DNA of 64,000 bases from Pseudomonas paraeruginosa PA7. Its GTDB lineage: Bacteria; Pseudomonadota; Gammaproteobacteria; Pseudomonadales; Pseudomonadaceae. The notes beneath the pieces were generated by a model that worked only from the letters and a program-made list of their open reading frames with translations, had not been told where the DNA came from and did no database searches. The stretch lies in the NCBI RefSeq assembly GCF_000017205.1, contig NC_009656.1, forward strand, positions 6,130,501-6,194,500, read 5' to 3'. The first letter of the stretch is position 1, and the number at the start of each line of letters is the position of its first letter. The translations under genes were made by a program, and so were the position numbers. This document shows, in pieces, positions 48,413 through 59,471 of the stretch.

Positions 48413-50401
48413 TCAATGCTGGCTGGCGACGCGCGACGCGTCCAGGTCCTGGAACACCGGCTCGAACAACGGTGCGAGCGCGCGGGCGCCATGACCGGAG
48501 AGATGATTGTTGTCCATGTACAGCGACCAGCCACCACGTTCGGCGAAACAGTCCTGGCCGTCGCAGAGCACGCTCGCGGGATCGAGCACGCTGACCTTGG
48601 GGTTGCCCTCGGCCAGCGCGTCGAACAGCGCGCCGATGTAGGCGACGCGAGCGGCATGCTCGACGAACGGGAAGCGCGCCTGCCCGACGTCCTCCCCGCT
48701 CAGGCTCAGCCGCACCAGCCGCGCCGGCGCCTTGAACGGCAGCAGCGGGACATCCTTGACCAGCCAGACATGCGTCCCGGCGGCGTTCAGCCTGTCGATC
48801 ATCCCGCTCAGGCGCTGGCGCAGCAGCGCCTCGGCGATCGAGCTGTCCGGCGCGTCGTCCGGCTCGCGCAGCATATGGCGCGCACCGTCCTGCGAGTCAC
48901 CATAGATGTACATGTCCCAGCGTCCGGCGAGGATCACACCGACCGGCCGCTGTTTCTCGACGAAGTCGAGCATCTGCTGGTTGAAGCGCAGGCAATTGTC
49001 CTTTTCCCGCATGCCCAGCAGCGGCGGGCAGCCGGCCAGCGAAGCCTGCCATATCGGCAACCGGCGACCGGCCGCCACCTCATGCAACAGCGGACTCAAG
49101 GCCGCGGAATGACTGTCGCCCCAACTGATCAGCAACGGTCGCTCGGCGGACATCCGGGCCGGGAAGCGGCAAATCGTGTCCTGGCCGAGTGCCTGCTTGT
49201 CGAACATGCAGTCGGTCTGCCCATCCCGCCATTTGGACGCCTTGGCATAGCGCAGGGCCTGCTCCGAGAGACGCGACGGCACCCCGTCATGGTGCCGTAC
49301 CAGTTGGCCGGCGACGCCCAGCAGCAGCAGGCCGCACAGCGCCGCGCCGAGCATCTGCCGGCGTCCGGCGAACAGCCTGCGCTCGCGGAACGGCGCCTCG
49401 ACATAACGCAGCGACAGCGCCGCCAGCCCGATGCTCGCCAGCAGCAAGCCCAGCCGCATCGGCTGGCCCAGGGCATCCAGGGCGTGATACTGGGCAAAGA
49501 CATAGACCGGCCAGTGCCAGAGGTACAGCGAATAGGAGATCAGGCCGAACCAGACCAGTGGCGGCAGCCCCAGCAGGCGCCGGGTCCAGGTCTCGCCGGC
49601 GCCGTTGGCCCAGATCAGCAGGGCGGTACCGAGCACAGGCGGCAACGCCGCGAGGCCGGGGAACGGAGTATGGCTGTCGTAGAGGAACACCGGCAGGAGG
49701 ATCGCCGCCACCCCGAGGGACGCCGCCAGTTGCAGGCTCCACGGCGAGAAACGCCGTTGGCTAGCCGGCAGCAACGCCAGCGCGGCACCCACCAGCAGCT
49801 CCCAGGCGCGCATCGGCAGCAGGAAGAAGGCGCTGCTCGGGCGCTGGCCCAGGGCCCAGATACTGGCCGCCAGCGACAGCGACAGCACACCGAGGAGGAT
49901 CGCCAGGCGCCAGCGCAGCAGGCGCCCGGAGATCGCCGCCAGCAGCAGCGGGAAGAGGATATAGAACTGCTCCTCCACCGACAGCGACCAGGTGTGCAGC
50001 AGCGGCTTGAATTCGGAGGCTGCATCGAAATAGCCATCCTGTTTCCAGAACAGGATGTTCGAGACGAACATCGTCTGGTAGCGCACCGAGCGCCCGAGTT
50101 CCTCGTAGTCCCGTGGCGCCATGAGGAACCAGCCGACCACCAGGCTCGCCGCCATCATCACGAACAGCGCGGGGAGGATGCGCCGCGCCCGCCGTGCCCA
50201 GAAATCGACGAAGCTGAACCGCCCGGCCTGCTGCTCGCGCCAGATGATCGAGGTGATCAGGTAGCCGGATATCACCAGGAACACGTCGACGCCGACGTAA
50301 CCGCCGGAGATGCCACCCAGGCCGAAGTGGTAGAGAACCACCGGCAGGATGGCCAGCGCTCGCAATCCATCGATATCCCGTCGATAGGCAAGGCCCGACA
50401 T
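48413..50401 (-). CDS. OafA-type acyltransferase with C-terminal SGNH domain
   Basis: A 662-residue surface-polysaccharide O-acetylase. Residues 1-360 form an acyltransferase-3 membrane domain (YRRDIDGLRALAILPVVLYH with the conserved Asp and His, about 10 helices). The C-terminal periplasmic domain is SGNH-type, with GDSHSAAL (nucleophile Ser) and DNNHLSGHG (catalytic Asp/His). It probably acetylates O-antigen or another glycan. GGAGG lies 7 bases before the ATG ending at 50401. The start sits only about 20 bases behind the rho terminator, leaving almost no room for a promoter of its own. Confidence 0.88.
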   Translation of the reverse strand: MSGLAYRRDIDGLRALAILPVVLYHFGLGGISGGYVGVDVFLVISGYLITSIIWREQQAGRFSFVDFWARRARRILPALFVMMAASLVVGWFLMAPRDYEELGRSVRYQTMFVSNILFWKQDGYFDAASEFKPLLHTWSLSVEEQFYILFPLLLAAISGRLLRWRLAILLGVLSLSLAASIWALGQRPSSAFFLLPMRAWELLVGAALALLPASQRRFSPWSLQLAASLGVAAILLPVFLYDSHTPFPGLAALPPVLGTALLIWANGAGETWTRRLLGLPPLVWFGLISYSLYLWHWPVYVFAQYHALDALGQPMRLGLLLASIGLAALSLRYVEAPFRERRLFAGRRQMLGAALCGLLLLGVAGQLVRHHDGVPSRLSEQALRYAKASKWRDGQTDCMFDKQALGQDTICRFPARMSAERPLLISWGDSHSAALSPLLHEVAAGRRLPIWQASLAGCPPLLGMREKDNCLRFNQQMLDFVEKQRPVGVILAGRWDMYIYGDSQDGARHMLREPDDAPDSSIAEALLRQRLSGMIDRLNAAGTHVWLVKDVPLLPFKAPARLVRLSLSGEDVGQARFPFVEHAARVAYIGALFDALAEGNPKVSVLDPASVLCDGQDCFAERGGWSLYMDNNHLSGHGARALAPLFEPVFQDLDASRVASQH

Positions 50402-50420
50402 TGACTTTCCTCCAGGCATG

Positions 50421-50453
50421 AAAAAAGGCGCTCCGGTCGACCGGAGCACCTTC
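50421..50453 (-). terminator. Rho-independent terminator after rho
   Basis: On the minus strand GCTCCGGTC-GACCGGAGC with flanking AAGG/CCTT ends in TTTTTT. It begins about 20 bases after the rho stop. The acyltransferase ribosome-binding site follows 8 bases after the T-run. Confidence 0.88.
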
Positions 50454-50471
50454 GTCCAGTTCTCTCGAAGA

Positions 50472-51731
50472 CTACTTCCGTTTCATCGAATCGAAGAACT
50501 CATCGTTGGTCTTGGTCTGCTTGAGCTTGTCGATGAGGAACTCGATGGCGGAAATCTCGTCCATCGGGTGCAGGATCTTGCGCAGGATCCACATCCGCTG
50601 CAGTTCGTCCTCGCTGGTCAGCAGTTCTTCGCGACGGGTACCGGAGCGGTTGATGTTGATGGCCGGGAACACACGCTTTTCGGCGATCTTGCGATCCAGC
50701 GGAAGCTCCATGTTACCGGTGCCCTTGAATTCCTCGTAGATCACCTCGTCCATCTTCGAGCCGGTTTCCACCAGCGCCGTGGCGAGAATCGTAAGAGAAC
50801 CGCCTTCCTCGATGTTCCGCGCGGCGCCGAAGAAGCGCTTCGGCTTCTCCAGGGCATGGGCGTCGACACCGCCGGTGAGGACCTTGCCGGAACTCGGGAT
50901 CACGGTGTTGTAGGCCCGCGCCAGGCGGGTGATGGAGTCGAGCAGGATGACCACGTCCTTCTTGTGCTCGACCAGGCGCTTGGCCTTCTCGATGACCATC
51001 TCGGCGACCTGCACGTGCCGGGTCGGCGGCTCGTCAAAGGTCGAGGCGACCACTTCGCCGCGCACGGTGCGCTGCATTTCGGTCACTTCCTCAGGGCGTT
51101 CGTCGATCAGCAGGACGATCAGGTGGCATTCGGGATTGTTGCGGGTGATGTTGCTGGCGATGTTCTGCAGCATGATGGTCTTGCCCGCCTTCGGCGGTGC
51201 CACGATCAGGCCACGCTGGCCCTTGCCGATCGGCGCGCAGAGGTCGATGACGCGGCCGGTCAGGTCTTCGGTGGAGCCGTTGCCGGCCTCCATCTTCATC
51301 CGCTCGTTGGGGAACAGCGGCGTGAGGTTCTCGAAGAGGATCTTGTTCTTCGCGTTCTCCGGGCGATCGAAGTTGATCGAATCGACCTTGAGCAGGGCGA
51401 AATAGCGCTCACCCTCTTTCGGCGGGCGAATCTTGCCGATGATGGTGTCGCCCGTGCGCAGGTTGAAGCGCCGGATCTGGCTCGGCGACACGTAGATGTC
51501 GTCGGGACCGGCCAGGTAGGAAGAGTCGGCGGAGCGCAGGAAGCCGAAGCCGTCCTGAAGAATCTCCAGCACGCCATCGCCGGAGATCTCTTCACCACTT
51601 TTCGCGTGCTTCTTCAGCAGGGCGAAGATGATGTCCTGCTTGCGCGAACGGGCCATGTTTTCCAGGCCCATGGCATCGGACATTTCCAGCAGTTCGGCAA
51701 TCGGCTTTTGCTTGAGTTCGGTCAGATTCAT
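50472..51731 (-). CDS. rho: Transcription termination factor Rho
   Basis: A 419-residue hexameric RNA helicase. The N-terminal domain begins [20 protein letters not shown]. Further on are the OB-fold primary RNA site ([33 protein letters not shown]), the P-loop [17 protein letters not shown]-loop and R-loop segments, and C-terminal [20 protein letters not shown]. It ends transcripts at C-rich rut sites. The 190-base leader to the trxA terminator is pyrimidine-rich near the start, consistent with autogenous control known in other bacteria. It lies downstream of trxA, as in E. coli. Confidence 0.97.
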   Translation of the reverse strand: MNLTELKQKPIAELLEMSDAMGLENMARSRKQDIIFALLKKHAKSGEEISGDGVLEILQDGFGFLRSADSSYLAGPDDIYVSPSQIRRFNLRTGDTIIGKIRPPKEGERYFALLKVDSINFDRPENAKNKILFENLTPLFPNERMKMEAGNGSTEDLTGRVIDLCAPIGKGQRGLIVAPPKAGKTIMLQNIASNITRNNPECHLIVLLIDERPEEVTEMQRTVRGEVVASTFDEPPTRHVQVAEMVIEKAKRLVEHKKDVVILLDSITRLARAYNTVIPSSGKVLTGGVDAHALEKPKRFFGAARNIEEGGSLTILATALVETGSKMDEVIYEEFKGTGNMELPLDRKIAEKRVFPAININRSGTRREELLTSEDELQRMWILRKILHPMDEISAIEFLIDKLKQTKTNDEFFDSMKRK

Positions 51732-51923
51732 AGGAAAGAGATAGGTACGCAGAAAGAGGAATTGGAGAAAGCGTCGAGCTTGGGAAAGCCGTGTCGCAAG
51801 GGGCGACAGGAGCGCTAGAAAGTTCGAGTAGGAAGTGCGTCCGGGACGGCATGCAGAAGGCGACGGAAAAAACGTCGCGAGCCCGAATTTAACACCGTGC
51901 CGGCGTGGCGTCTACAGGAATGC
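51732..51923 (-). promoter_or_regulatory. rho leader region
   Basis: This 192-base stretch between the trxA terminator and rho must hold the rho promoter and leader. The last ~70 bases read CUUUCUCCAAUUCCUCUUUCU-like on the transcript: rich in C and U and poor in G, as expected of a Rho-binding site. A small hairpin (GCGACG/CGTCGC) lies near 51865-51885. A 33-residue rhoL-like leader ORF is not apparent. Confidence 0.4.
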
Positions 51924-51949
51924 AAAAAAAGCCCCGCGGAACGCGGGGC
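51924..51949 (-). terminator. Rho-independent terminator after trxA
   Basis: On the minus strand GCCCCGCG-TTC-CGCGGGGC is followed by TTTTTTT. A textbook terminator 24 bases after the trxA stop. Confidence 0.9.
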
Positions 51950-51973
51950 TTTCCAGAGGGGCGCGGGCCCGAC

Positions 51974-52300
51974 TCAGATATTGGCGTCGAGGAAAGCCGC
52001 CAGCTGCGACTTGGACAGCGCGCCGACCTTGGTCGCCTCGACATTGCCGCCCTTGAACAGCATCAGGGTGGGGATGCCGCGCACGCCGTACTTCGGCGGG
52101 GTGTCCTGGTTCTCGTCGATGTTCAGCTTGCAGACCTTCAGCTTGCCCTGGTAGTCCCTGGCGACCTCGTCCAGCACCGGCGCGATCATCTTGCACGGAC
52201 CGCACCATTCGGCCCAGTAGTCCACCAGCACAGGACCGTCGGCCTTCAGCACGTCCTGCTCGAAGCTGGCATCAGTAACGTTGACGATATGTTCGCTCAT
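51974..52300 (-). CDS. trxA: Thioredoxin 1
   Basis: A 108-residue dithiol oxidoreductase with the active site WCGPCK (Cys33 and Cys36) in [20 protein letters not shown] and the cis-proline stretch [13 protein letters not shown]. It reduces cytoplasmic disulfides and supplies ribonucleotide reductase. The start [13 protein letters not shown] gives the normal length; the frame upstream is not thioredoxin-like. It is divergent from ppx and followed by a strong terminator before rho. Confidence 0.96.
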   Translation of the reverse strand: MSEHIVNVTDASFEQDVLKADGPVLVDYWAEWCGPCKMIAPVLDEVARDYQGKLKVCKLNIDENQDTPPKYGVRGIPTLMLFKGGNVEATKVGALSKSQLAAFLDANI

Positions 52301-52484
52301 GGAATCTCTCCGTAGTCGGACGCGAATTGAAACGCGAAAAGTGCCGACCATCATATCCCGCCTTGACCCTCGCCGAAAGGCACATCCGATTGAGAGTCTC
52401 TATCGTTGGTCGGGTGATTCCCGATTGATCGGCTGCCGCATTGGCGACCTTCGCCCTGTCGTGGCAGGATGGCGCAGTTTTCCA

Positions 52485-54005
52485 ATGGACTTGCAAAGCA
52501 TGCCGCAAAAACCTGCCGAGGCATTCCCGCTGATTGCCGCCCTGGACCTGGGTTCCAACAGCTTCCACCTCTGTCTGGCCAAGGCCAACATCCACGGCGA
52601 AGTCCGTATCCTCGAACGACTGGGAGAGAAGGTCCAACTCGCAGCCGGCCTCGACGAGGAGCGCAATCTCAGCGAAGAGGCCACCCAGCGCGGCCTCGAC
52701 TGCCTGCGTCGCTTCGCCCAGTTCATCAGCGGCATGCCCCAGGGCGCGGTACGCGTGGTGGCCACCAACGCATTGCGCGAGGCGCGCAACCGCAGCGACT
52801 TCATCCGCCGCGCCGAAGAAGTCCTCGGCCATCCCGTGGAGGTCATCTCCGGACGCGAGGAGGCCCGCCTGATCTACCTCGGCGTCGCCAACAGCATGCC
52901 CGACAGCGGCGGCCGCCGACTGGTCAGCGACATCGGCGGCGGCAGCACCGAGTTCATCATCGGCCAGGGTTTCGAATCCGAGCTGCGGGAAAGTCTGCAG
53001 ATGGGATGCGTCAGCTACACCCAGCGCTACTTCCGCGACGGCAAGATCACCCCGGCCCGCTATGCCCAGGCCTACACCGCCGCACGCCTGGAGCTGATGG
53101 GCATCGAGAACAGCCTGCGCCGCCTCGGCTGGCAGCAGGCGGTCGGCGCCTCCGGCACCATCCGCGCGGTGGCGCTGGCGATCAAGGCCGGCGGCCACGG
53201 CAACGGCGAGATCGGCCCGGACGGCCTGGCCTGGCTGAAGCGCAAGGTGCTCAAGCTCGGTGACGTGGAGAAGCTCGACCTGGAAGGCATCAAGCCTGAC
53301 CGCCGGACCATCTTCCCGGCCGGACTGGCGATTCTCGAGGCGATCTTCGACGCCCTGGAGCTGGAACAGATGGTCCACTCCGAGGGTGCCCTGCGCGAAG
53401 GCGTGCTCTACGACCTGGTCGGCCGCCACCAGCACGAGGACGTGCGCGAGCGCACCATCAGCTCGCTGATGGAGCGCTACCACGTCGATCCGGAACAGGC
53501 CTCGCGGGTGGAAGCCAAGGCACTCAAGGTGCTCGGCGAAGTCAGCGACGCCTGGGGGCTGGACGACGACCTGCACCGCGACCTGTTGAGCTGGGGCGCA
53601 CGGGTCCACGAGATCGGCCTGGACATCGCCCACTACCATTACCACAAGCACGGCGCCTACCTGATCGAGCACTCCGACCTCGCCGGCTTCTCCCGCCAGG
53701 ACCAGCAGATGCTGGCGCTGCTGGTGCGCGGGCATCGCCGCAACATCCCGGCGGACAAGCTGGCGGAGTTCGCCGAGGAAGGCGACAAGCTGGTGCGCCT
53801 GTGCATCGTGCTGCGCTTCGCCATCCTGTTCCACCACATCCGTGGCACCCAGGAAATGCCTTCGGTGCAGCTCAAGGCCGAGCCGAAGAGCCTCTCGGTT
53901 ACCTTCCCCGACGGTTGGCTGGAAGCCAACCCGCTGACCCAGGCCGACTTCGCCCAGGAAGCCGAATGGCTGAAGCGGGTCGGCTACACCCTCAACGTGC
54001 GGTAA
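52485..54005 (+). CDS. ppx: Exopolyphosphatase
   Basis: A 506-residue Ppx/GppA phosphatase that releases phosphate from polyphosphate ends. ASKHA motifs: [15 protein letters not shown] (phosphate loop), [11 protein letters not shown], and [13 protein letters not shown]; a C-terminal HD-like helical domain follows ([30 protein letters not shown]). The ATG at 52485 gives the length reported for P. aeruginosa PPX. In E. coli this slot beside trxA-rho holds gppA, so the gene descends from that position. Its last 14 bases overlap the end of ppk on the other strand. Confidence 0.93.
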   Translation: MDLQSMPQKPAEAFPLIAALDLGSNSFHLCLAKANIHGEVRILERLGEKVQLAAGLDEERNLSEEATQRGLDCLRRFAQFISGMPQGAVRVVATNALREARNRSDFIRRAEEVLGHPVEVISGREEARLIYLGVANSMPDSGGRRLVSDIGGGSTEFIIGQGFESELRESLQMGCVSYTQRYFRDGKITPARYAQAYTAARLELMGIENSLRRLGWQQAVGASGTIRAVALAIKAGGHGNGEIGPDGLAWLKRKVLKLGDVEKLDLEGIKPDRRTIFPAGLAILEAIFDALELEQMVHSEGALREGVLYDLVGRHQHEDVRERTISSLMERYHVDPEQASRVEAKALKVLGEVSDAWGLDDDLHRDLLSWGARVHEIGLDIAHYHYHKHGAYLIEHSDLAGFSRQDQQMLALLVRGHRRNIPADKLAEFAEEGDKLVRLCIVLRFAILFHHIRGTQEMPSVQLKAEPKSLSVTFPDGWLEANPLTQADFAQEAEWLKRVGYTLNVR

Positions 54006-56202
54006 GCACTGGCGCGGCCAGTTTCTCCAGCAGGGTCGCCTGGGTATTGCGGGGGTTCTGGTTGCCGGTGGGGCTGAGCCGCTGGTAGCTGCCGTCGGCC
54101 TGCAGCACCCAGGCCTGGGTATTGTCGGTCAGGTACGTTTCCAGTTCCTTCTTGACCCGCTGCACCAGCTTCTTGCCCTCTACCGGGAAGCAGGTCTCGA
54201 CGCGCATGTCGAGGTTGCGCTCCATCCAGTCGGCGCTGGAGAGATAGAGCTTCTCGTCGCCGCCGTTGAGGAAGTAGTAGATGCGGCTGTGCTCGAGGAA
54301 GCGTCCGATGATCGAGCGCACGTGGATGTTGTGCGAGACCCCCGGAATGCCCGGCCGCAGGCAGCACATGCCGCGCACCACCAGTTCGATCTTGACCCCG
54401 GCCTGACTGGCCTTGTACAGCGCGCGGATGACTTTCGGGTCGGTCAGCGAGTTGACCTTGGCCATGATGTGCGCCGGCTGGCCGAGCGCGGCCTGGGCGG
54501 CCTCGCGGTTGATCATTTCCAGCAGGTTCTTCTTCAGGGTGAACGGCGCATGCAGCAGCTTCTTCATGCGCAGCGTCTTGCCCATCCCGATCAACTGGTT
54601 GAACAGCTTGTGCAGGTCCTCGCAGAGCGCCACGTCGGCGGTCAGCAGGCTGTAGTCGGTATACAGGCGGGCGTTGCCGGCGTGGTAGTTGCCGGTGCCC
54701 AGGTGCGCGTAGCGGCGCAGTTCGCCGTCCTCGCGACGGAGGATCAGCATCATCTTGGCGTGGGTCTTGAAGCCGACCACGCCGTAGATCACCACCGCGC
54801 CGGCCTGCTGCAGGCGGCTGGCCAGCTGCAGGTTGGACTCCTCGTCGAAGCGCGCGCGCAGTTCGATCACCGCGGTGACCTCCTTGCCGTTGCGCGCCGC
54901 CTCGACCAGGGCGTCGACGATCTCCGAGTTGGCGCCGCTGCGGTACAGGGTCTGCTTGATCGCCAGCACGTTCGGATCCTTGGCGGCCTGGCGCAGCAGG
55001 TCGATCACCGGGGTGAAGGATTCGAACGGGTGCATCAGCAGCACGTCCAGCTTGCTGAGCACGTTGAAGAGGTTTTCCTTCTTCTGCAGCAGACGCGGGA
55101 TCGCCGGGGTGAAGGGCGGGTACTGCAGTTCCGGATGGCTTTCCAGGCCGGTGACGCTGAACAGGCGGGTCAGGTTGACCGGGCCGCTGACCTTGTACAG
55201 CTCGCTCTCGGACAGGCCGAACTGCTTGAGCAGGTAGTTGGTCAGGTTCTGCGGACAGGTGTCCACCACCTCCAGGCGCACCGCGTCGCCATAGCGCCGC
55301 GAGAACAGCTCGCCGCGCAGCGCGCGGGCCAGGTCCTCGACATCCTCGGTATCCACCGAGAGGTCGGCGTTGCGGGTCAGGCGGAACTGGTAGCAGCCCT
55401 TCACCTTCATGCCGGGGAACAGATCGTCGGCGTGGGCGTGGATCATCGAGGAGAGGAACACGTAGTTGTCGCCCTCGCCGCCAACCTCTTCCGGCAGCTT
55501 GATGATCCGCGGCAGCAGGCGCGGCGCCGGGATGATCGCCAGGCCGGAGTCGCGGCCGAAGGCGTCCATTCCCTCCAGCTCGACGATGAAGTTCAGGCTC
55601 TTGTTCACCAGCAGCGGGAACGGGTGGGTCGGATCGAGGCCGATCGGGGTGATGATCGGCGCGATCTCGTCGCGGAAGAAGCGCCGCACCCAGGTCTTGA
55701 TCTTCAGCGTCCAGTGGCGCCGACGGATGAAGCGGATCTGGTGCTTGGCCAGTTCCGGCAGCAGGGTCTCGTTGAGGATCCGGTACTGCCGCGACACCTG
55801 CTCGTGGACCAGTTCGCTGATCCGCGCCAGGGCCTGGTGCGGCAGCAGGCCGTCGGCGCCGGCCTGCTCGCGGGCGAAGGTGATCTGCTTCTTCAGGCCG
55901 GCGATGCGGATCTCGAAGAATTCGTCGAGGTTGCTCGAGAAGATGAGGAGGAACTTCAACCGCTCCAGCAGCGGATAGGACTCGTCCAGCGCCTGCTCCA
56001 GCACGCGGATGTTGAACTGCAACTGGGAAAGCTCGCGATGAATGTACAGGCTGCTGTCATCCACGCTGGGTACCACCGCGGGTGGCGTTTCCACCGGGAT
56101 CGTTTCGGCCATCTTCACTTCAACTGCGCTTTCCACGCTCGCCACCACGTTTTCGTCGGTGTCGAGGCGTTCGATCTCATCAAGTCCTTGCTGCGTATTC
56201 AT
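53992..56202 (-). CDS. ppk: Polyphosphate kinase 1
   Basis: A 736-residue enzyme making polyphosphate from ATP at the membrane. PPK1 blocks: [18 protein letters not shown] and [24 protein letters not shown] in the N-domain, and the phospho-histidine region [19 protein letters not shown] with [24 protein letters not shown] second catalytic His lies in [16 protein letters not shown]. It has an extra N-terminal acidic segment ([19 protein letters not shown], about 34-52). It is convergent with ppx, overlapping by 14 bases, and lies 17 bases after hemB on the same strand. Confidence 0.95.
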   Translation of the reverse strand: MNTQQGLDEIERLDTDENVVASVESAVEVKMAETIPVETPPAVVPSVDDSSLYIHRELSQLQFNIRVLEQALDESYPLLERLKFLLIFSSNLDEFFEIRIAGLKKQITFAREQAGADGLLPHQALARISELVHEQVSRQYRILNETLLPELAKHQIRFIRRRHWTLKIKTWVRRFFRDEIAPIITPIGLDPTHPFPLLVNKSLNFIVELEGMDAFGRDSGLAIIPAPRLLPRIIKLPEEVGGEGDNYVFLSSMIHAHADDLFPGMKVKGCYQFRLTRNADLSVDTEDVEDLARALRGELFSRRYGDAVRLEVVDTCPQNLTNYLLKQFGLSESELYKVSGPVNLTRLFSVTGLESHPELQYPPFTPAIPRLLQKKENLFNVLSKLDVLLMHPFESFTPVIDLLRQAAKDPNVLAIKQTLYRSGANSEIVDALVEAARNGKEVTAVIELRARFDEESNLQLASRLQQAGAVVIYGVVGFKTHAKMMLILRREDGELRRYAHLGTGNYHAGNARLYTDYSLLTADVALCEDLHKLFNQLIGMGKTLRMKKLLHAPFTLKKNLLEMINREAAQAALGQPAHIMAKVNSLTDPKVIRALYKASQAGVKIELVVRGMCCLRPGIPGVSHNIHVRSIIGRFLEHSRIYYFLNGGDEKLYLSSADWMERNLDMRVETCFPVEGKKLVQRVKKELETYLTDNTQAWVLQADGSYQRLSPTGNQNPRNTQATLLEKLAAPVLTAR

Positions 56203-56219
56203 TCATCTTCCCGAGGGGG

Positions 56220-57371
<1,152 letters not shown>

Positions 57372-57476
57372 TCAAGGCCATTCATTGCATGCTCGATGAT
57401 CCAGGCCATGATGATCACGCTTTCCCCAGGCCTTCAACCGAGTTAGGCTGCGCGTTCATTTCGCTTCGCTGCCCCG

Positions 57477-58067
57477 ATGATGCTTCAACAATTCCTGCAG
57501 GACTTCGGCTATTTCGCCCTTTTTCTCGGTACCTTCTTCGAGGGCGAAACCATTCTCGTCCTGGCCGGATTCCTCGCCTTCCGCGGCTACATGCAGCTGG
57601 ATACGGTCATTCTCACCGCGTTCCTCGGCAGCTACGCCGGTGACCAGCTCTGGTACTTCCTGGGCCGCCGCCACGGCCGCCGCCTGCTGGCGCGCAAGCC
57701 GCGCTGGCAGAAGCTCGGCGACAAGGCTTTGGAACACGTACGCCGCCACCCGGACCTGTGGGTCCTGAGCTTCCGCTTCGTCTATGGCCTGCGCACGGTG
57801 ATGCCGGTGGCCATCGGCCTGTCCGGCTACCCGCCGGCACGCTATCTCCTGCTCAATGGCATCGGCGCCATCGTCTGGGCCGCCGCGCTGGGCTCGGCGG
57901 CCTATTATTTCGGCAGCGTGCTGGAAGGCATGCTCGGCAACATCAAGAAATACGAACTGATGGTCCTCGGCGGACTGGTCGTCATCGGCCTGCTGCTCTG
58001 GTTGTGGCGACGTTTCAAGACGCCTCGCGGCAACGGCGCGAGCAGCGACACCGACAAATCCGAGTGA
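57477..58067 (+). CDS. DedA-family membrane protein
   Basis: A 196-residue SNARE-associated/DedA protein (undecaprenyl-phosphate or lipid flippase-like family) with about five hydrophobic segments. Family marks: FFEGETILVLAGFLAFRG near the N-terminus, GSYAGDQLWYFLGRRHG, and RFVYGLRTVMPVAIGLSGYPPARYLLLN with the conserved Arg. The charged tail (RRFKTPRGNGASSDTDKSE) is cytoplasmic. Two ATGs in tandem (57477 and 57480) are both possible starts. It is divergent from hemB. Confidence 0.9.
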   Translation: MMLQQFLQDFGYFALFLGTFFEGETILVLAGFLAFRGYMQLDTVILTAFLGSYAGDQLWYFLGRRHGRRLLARKPRWQKLGDKALEHVRRHPDLWVLSFRFVYGLRTVMPVAIGLSGYPPARYLLLNGIGAIVWAAALGSAAYYFGSVLEGMLGNIKKYELMVLGGLVVIGLLLWLWRRFKTPRGNGASSDTDKSE

Positions 58068-58234
58068 ATTCCCGCCGCCGCGACTGAACAGCCGCCCCGC
58101 GCGCGTACTCCAATCTCCTGTACCCTCCGCTCCGGCTGGCCGCCGGGGCCGGTGGCTGGCTATGCTTGCGCGATCCAGTCCCCGGCCAGGCGGCCGCCCG
58201 GCCCGGTTCCTGCGTTCCCAAGGAGTAAGCCCTC

Positions 58235-58903
58235 ATGCATAAGAAAGTTGCCGTCATCCTCTCCGGTTGTGGCGTCTACGATGGCACGGAAATCCACGAG
58301 AGCGTGATCACCCTGCTCCGCCTCAGCCAGCGCGGCGCCGAGGTGCAGTGCTTCGCGCCGAACATCGCCCAGCACCACGTGATCAACCACCTGACCGGCG
58401 AGGAAATGCCGGAAAGCCGCAACGTCTTGGTCGAGTCGGCGCGCATCGCCCGCGGCGAGATCAAGGACCTGCGCGAAGCCCGCGCCGAGGATTTCGACGC
58501 GCTGATCGTGCCCGGCGGCTTCGGCGCGGCGAAGAATCTCAGCGATTTCGCCATCGCCGGCGCGCAATGCCAGGTGCAGCCGGACGTGCTGGCCCTGGCC
58601 AGGGGCTTCGTCGACGCCGGCAAGCCGGTGGGCCTGATCTGCATCGCCCCGGCAATGGCGGCGAAGATCTACGGCGCCGGGGTGCAATGCACCATCGGCA
58701 ACGATGCCGGCACCGCCGAGGCGCTGAAGCAGATGGGCGCCGAGCACCTCGACGCGCCGGTCGACGAGATCGTCGAGGACGCCGCGCGCAAGCTGGTGAG
58801 CACACCGGCCTACATGCTCGCGCAGTCGATCGCCGAGGCGGCCTCCGGCATCAACAAGCTGGTCGACCGGGTACTCGAACTGGTGGATCAGGGCAAGGCC
58901 TGA
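58235..58903 (+). CDS. elbB: ElbB/ES1-like DJ-1/PfpI-superfamily protein
   Basis: A 222-residue class I glutamine-amidotransferase-like protein. It starts KKVAVILSGCGVYDGTEIHE, the ElbB signature; the nucleophile-elbow cysteine is in PVGLICIAPAMAAKI, with DALIVPGGFGAAKNLSDFA between. E. coli ElbB was tied to isoprenoid synthesis and shows glyoxalase activity. AAGGAG lies 6 bases before the ATG. A terminator follows, so it is probably monocistronic. Confidence 0.9.
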   Translation: MHKKVAVILSGCGVYDGTEIHESVITLLRLSQRGAEVQCFAPNIAQHHVINHLTGEEMPESRNVLVESARIARGEIKDLREARAEDFDALIVPGGFGAAKNLSDFAIAGAQCQVQPDVLALARGFVDAGKPVGLICIAPAMAAKIYGAGVQCTIGNDAGTAEALKQMGAEHLDAPVDEIVEDAARKLVSTPAYMLAQSIAEAASGINKLVDRVLELVDQGKA

Positions 58904-58916
58904 TCGGCCAAGCACG

Positions 58917-58942
58917 AGGGCGGTCGCGCCACCGCCCTTTGC
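58917..58942 (+). terminator. Intrinsic-type terminator after elbB
   Basis: AGGGCGGT-CGCGCC-ACCGCCCT followed by TTG. A good stem with a short T-tail, 13 bases after the elbB stop. Confidence 0.65.
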
Positions 58943-58997
58943 AAAACCGCGCCACTGCGCCAGCGTGCGTCTCATCCCCCCGGATCGAGACGCCGCG

Positions 58998-59471
58998 ATG
59001 AGCGAAACGCCTTCCCACTCCTTGCCTGACGACGTCCACCAACTGGTGGCGGCTTTCTTCCAGCGCATTCCCTTCAACCGCCTGCTCGGCATCCACGTGG
59101 TGAGCCTCGGGCGCGAAAGGGTGGTCCTCGACCTGCCGATGAAGGACGAACTGATCGGCAACTTCGTCCAGGGCATTCTCCATGGCGGGGTGATCTCCAG
59201 CCTCCTCGACGTCACCGGCGGGGCGATGGCACTGATCGGCGCCCTCGAGCGACACCGCGAACTGCCCGGTCATGAGCGGATGGCGCGGCTGTCGAAGCTG
59301 GGCACCATCGACCTGCGCATCGACTATCTGCGTCCGGGACGCGGCCAGAGGTTCACCGCCCACGCGGTGCCGCTGCGCGCGGGCAACAAGGTGGCGGTGA
59401 TACGTTCGGAACTGCACGCCGACGACGGTGCGCTGGTGGCCGTTGGTACCGGAACCTACTTGTGCGGCTGA
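58998..59471 (+). CDS. Hotdog-fold thioesterase (YigI-like)
   Basis: A 157-residue hotdog protein with HGGVISSLLDVTGGAMALIGALE (central helix) and LRIDYLRPGRGQRFTAHAVPLR, resembling YigI, a medium/long-chain acyl-CoA thioesterase in E. coli. The ATG at 58998 is preferred because homology starts there; a GTG at 58965 would add MRLIPPDRDAA and lacks a ribosome-binding site. The last 16 bases overlap the UPF0178 gene on the other strand. Confidence 0.87.
   Translation: MSETPSHSLPDDVHQLVAAFFQRIPFNRLLGIHVVSLGRERVVLDLPMKDELIGNFVQGILHGGVISSLLDVTGGAMALIGALERHRELPGHERMARLSKLGTIDLRIDYLRPGRGQRFTAHAVPLRAGNKVAVIRSELHADDGALVAVGTGTYLCG

Noticed and set aside
47591..50404. Very long open frame antisense to ubiD and the acyltransferase gene (about 937 codons)
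   Set aside because: It spans two well-identified genes on the other strand, is rich in His/Gln/Arg as expected of antisense GC-rich DNA, and matches no family.
51592..51852. 86-codon frame starting in the rho leader, considered as a rhoL-like leader peptide
   Set aside because: It lacks a ribosome-binding site and runs about 46 codons out of frame into rho, unlike known leader peptides.
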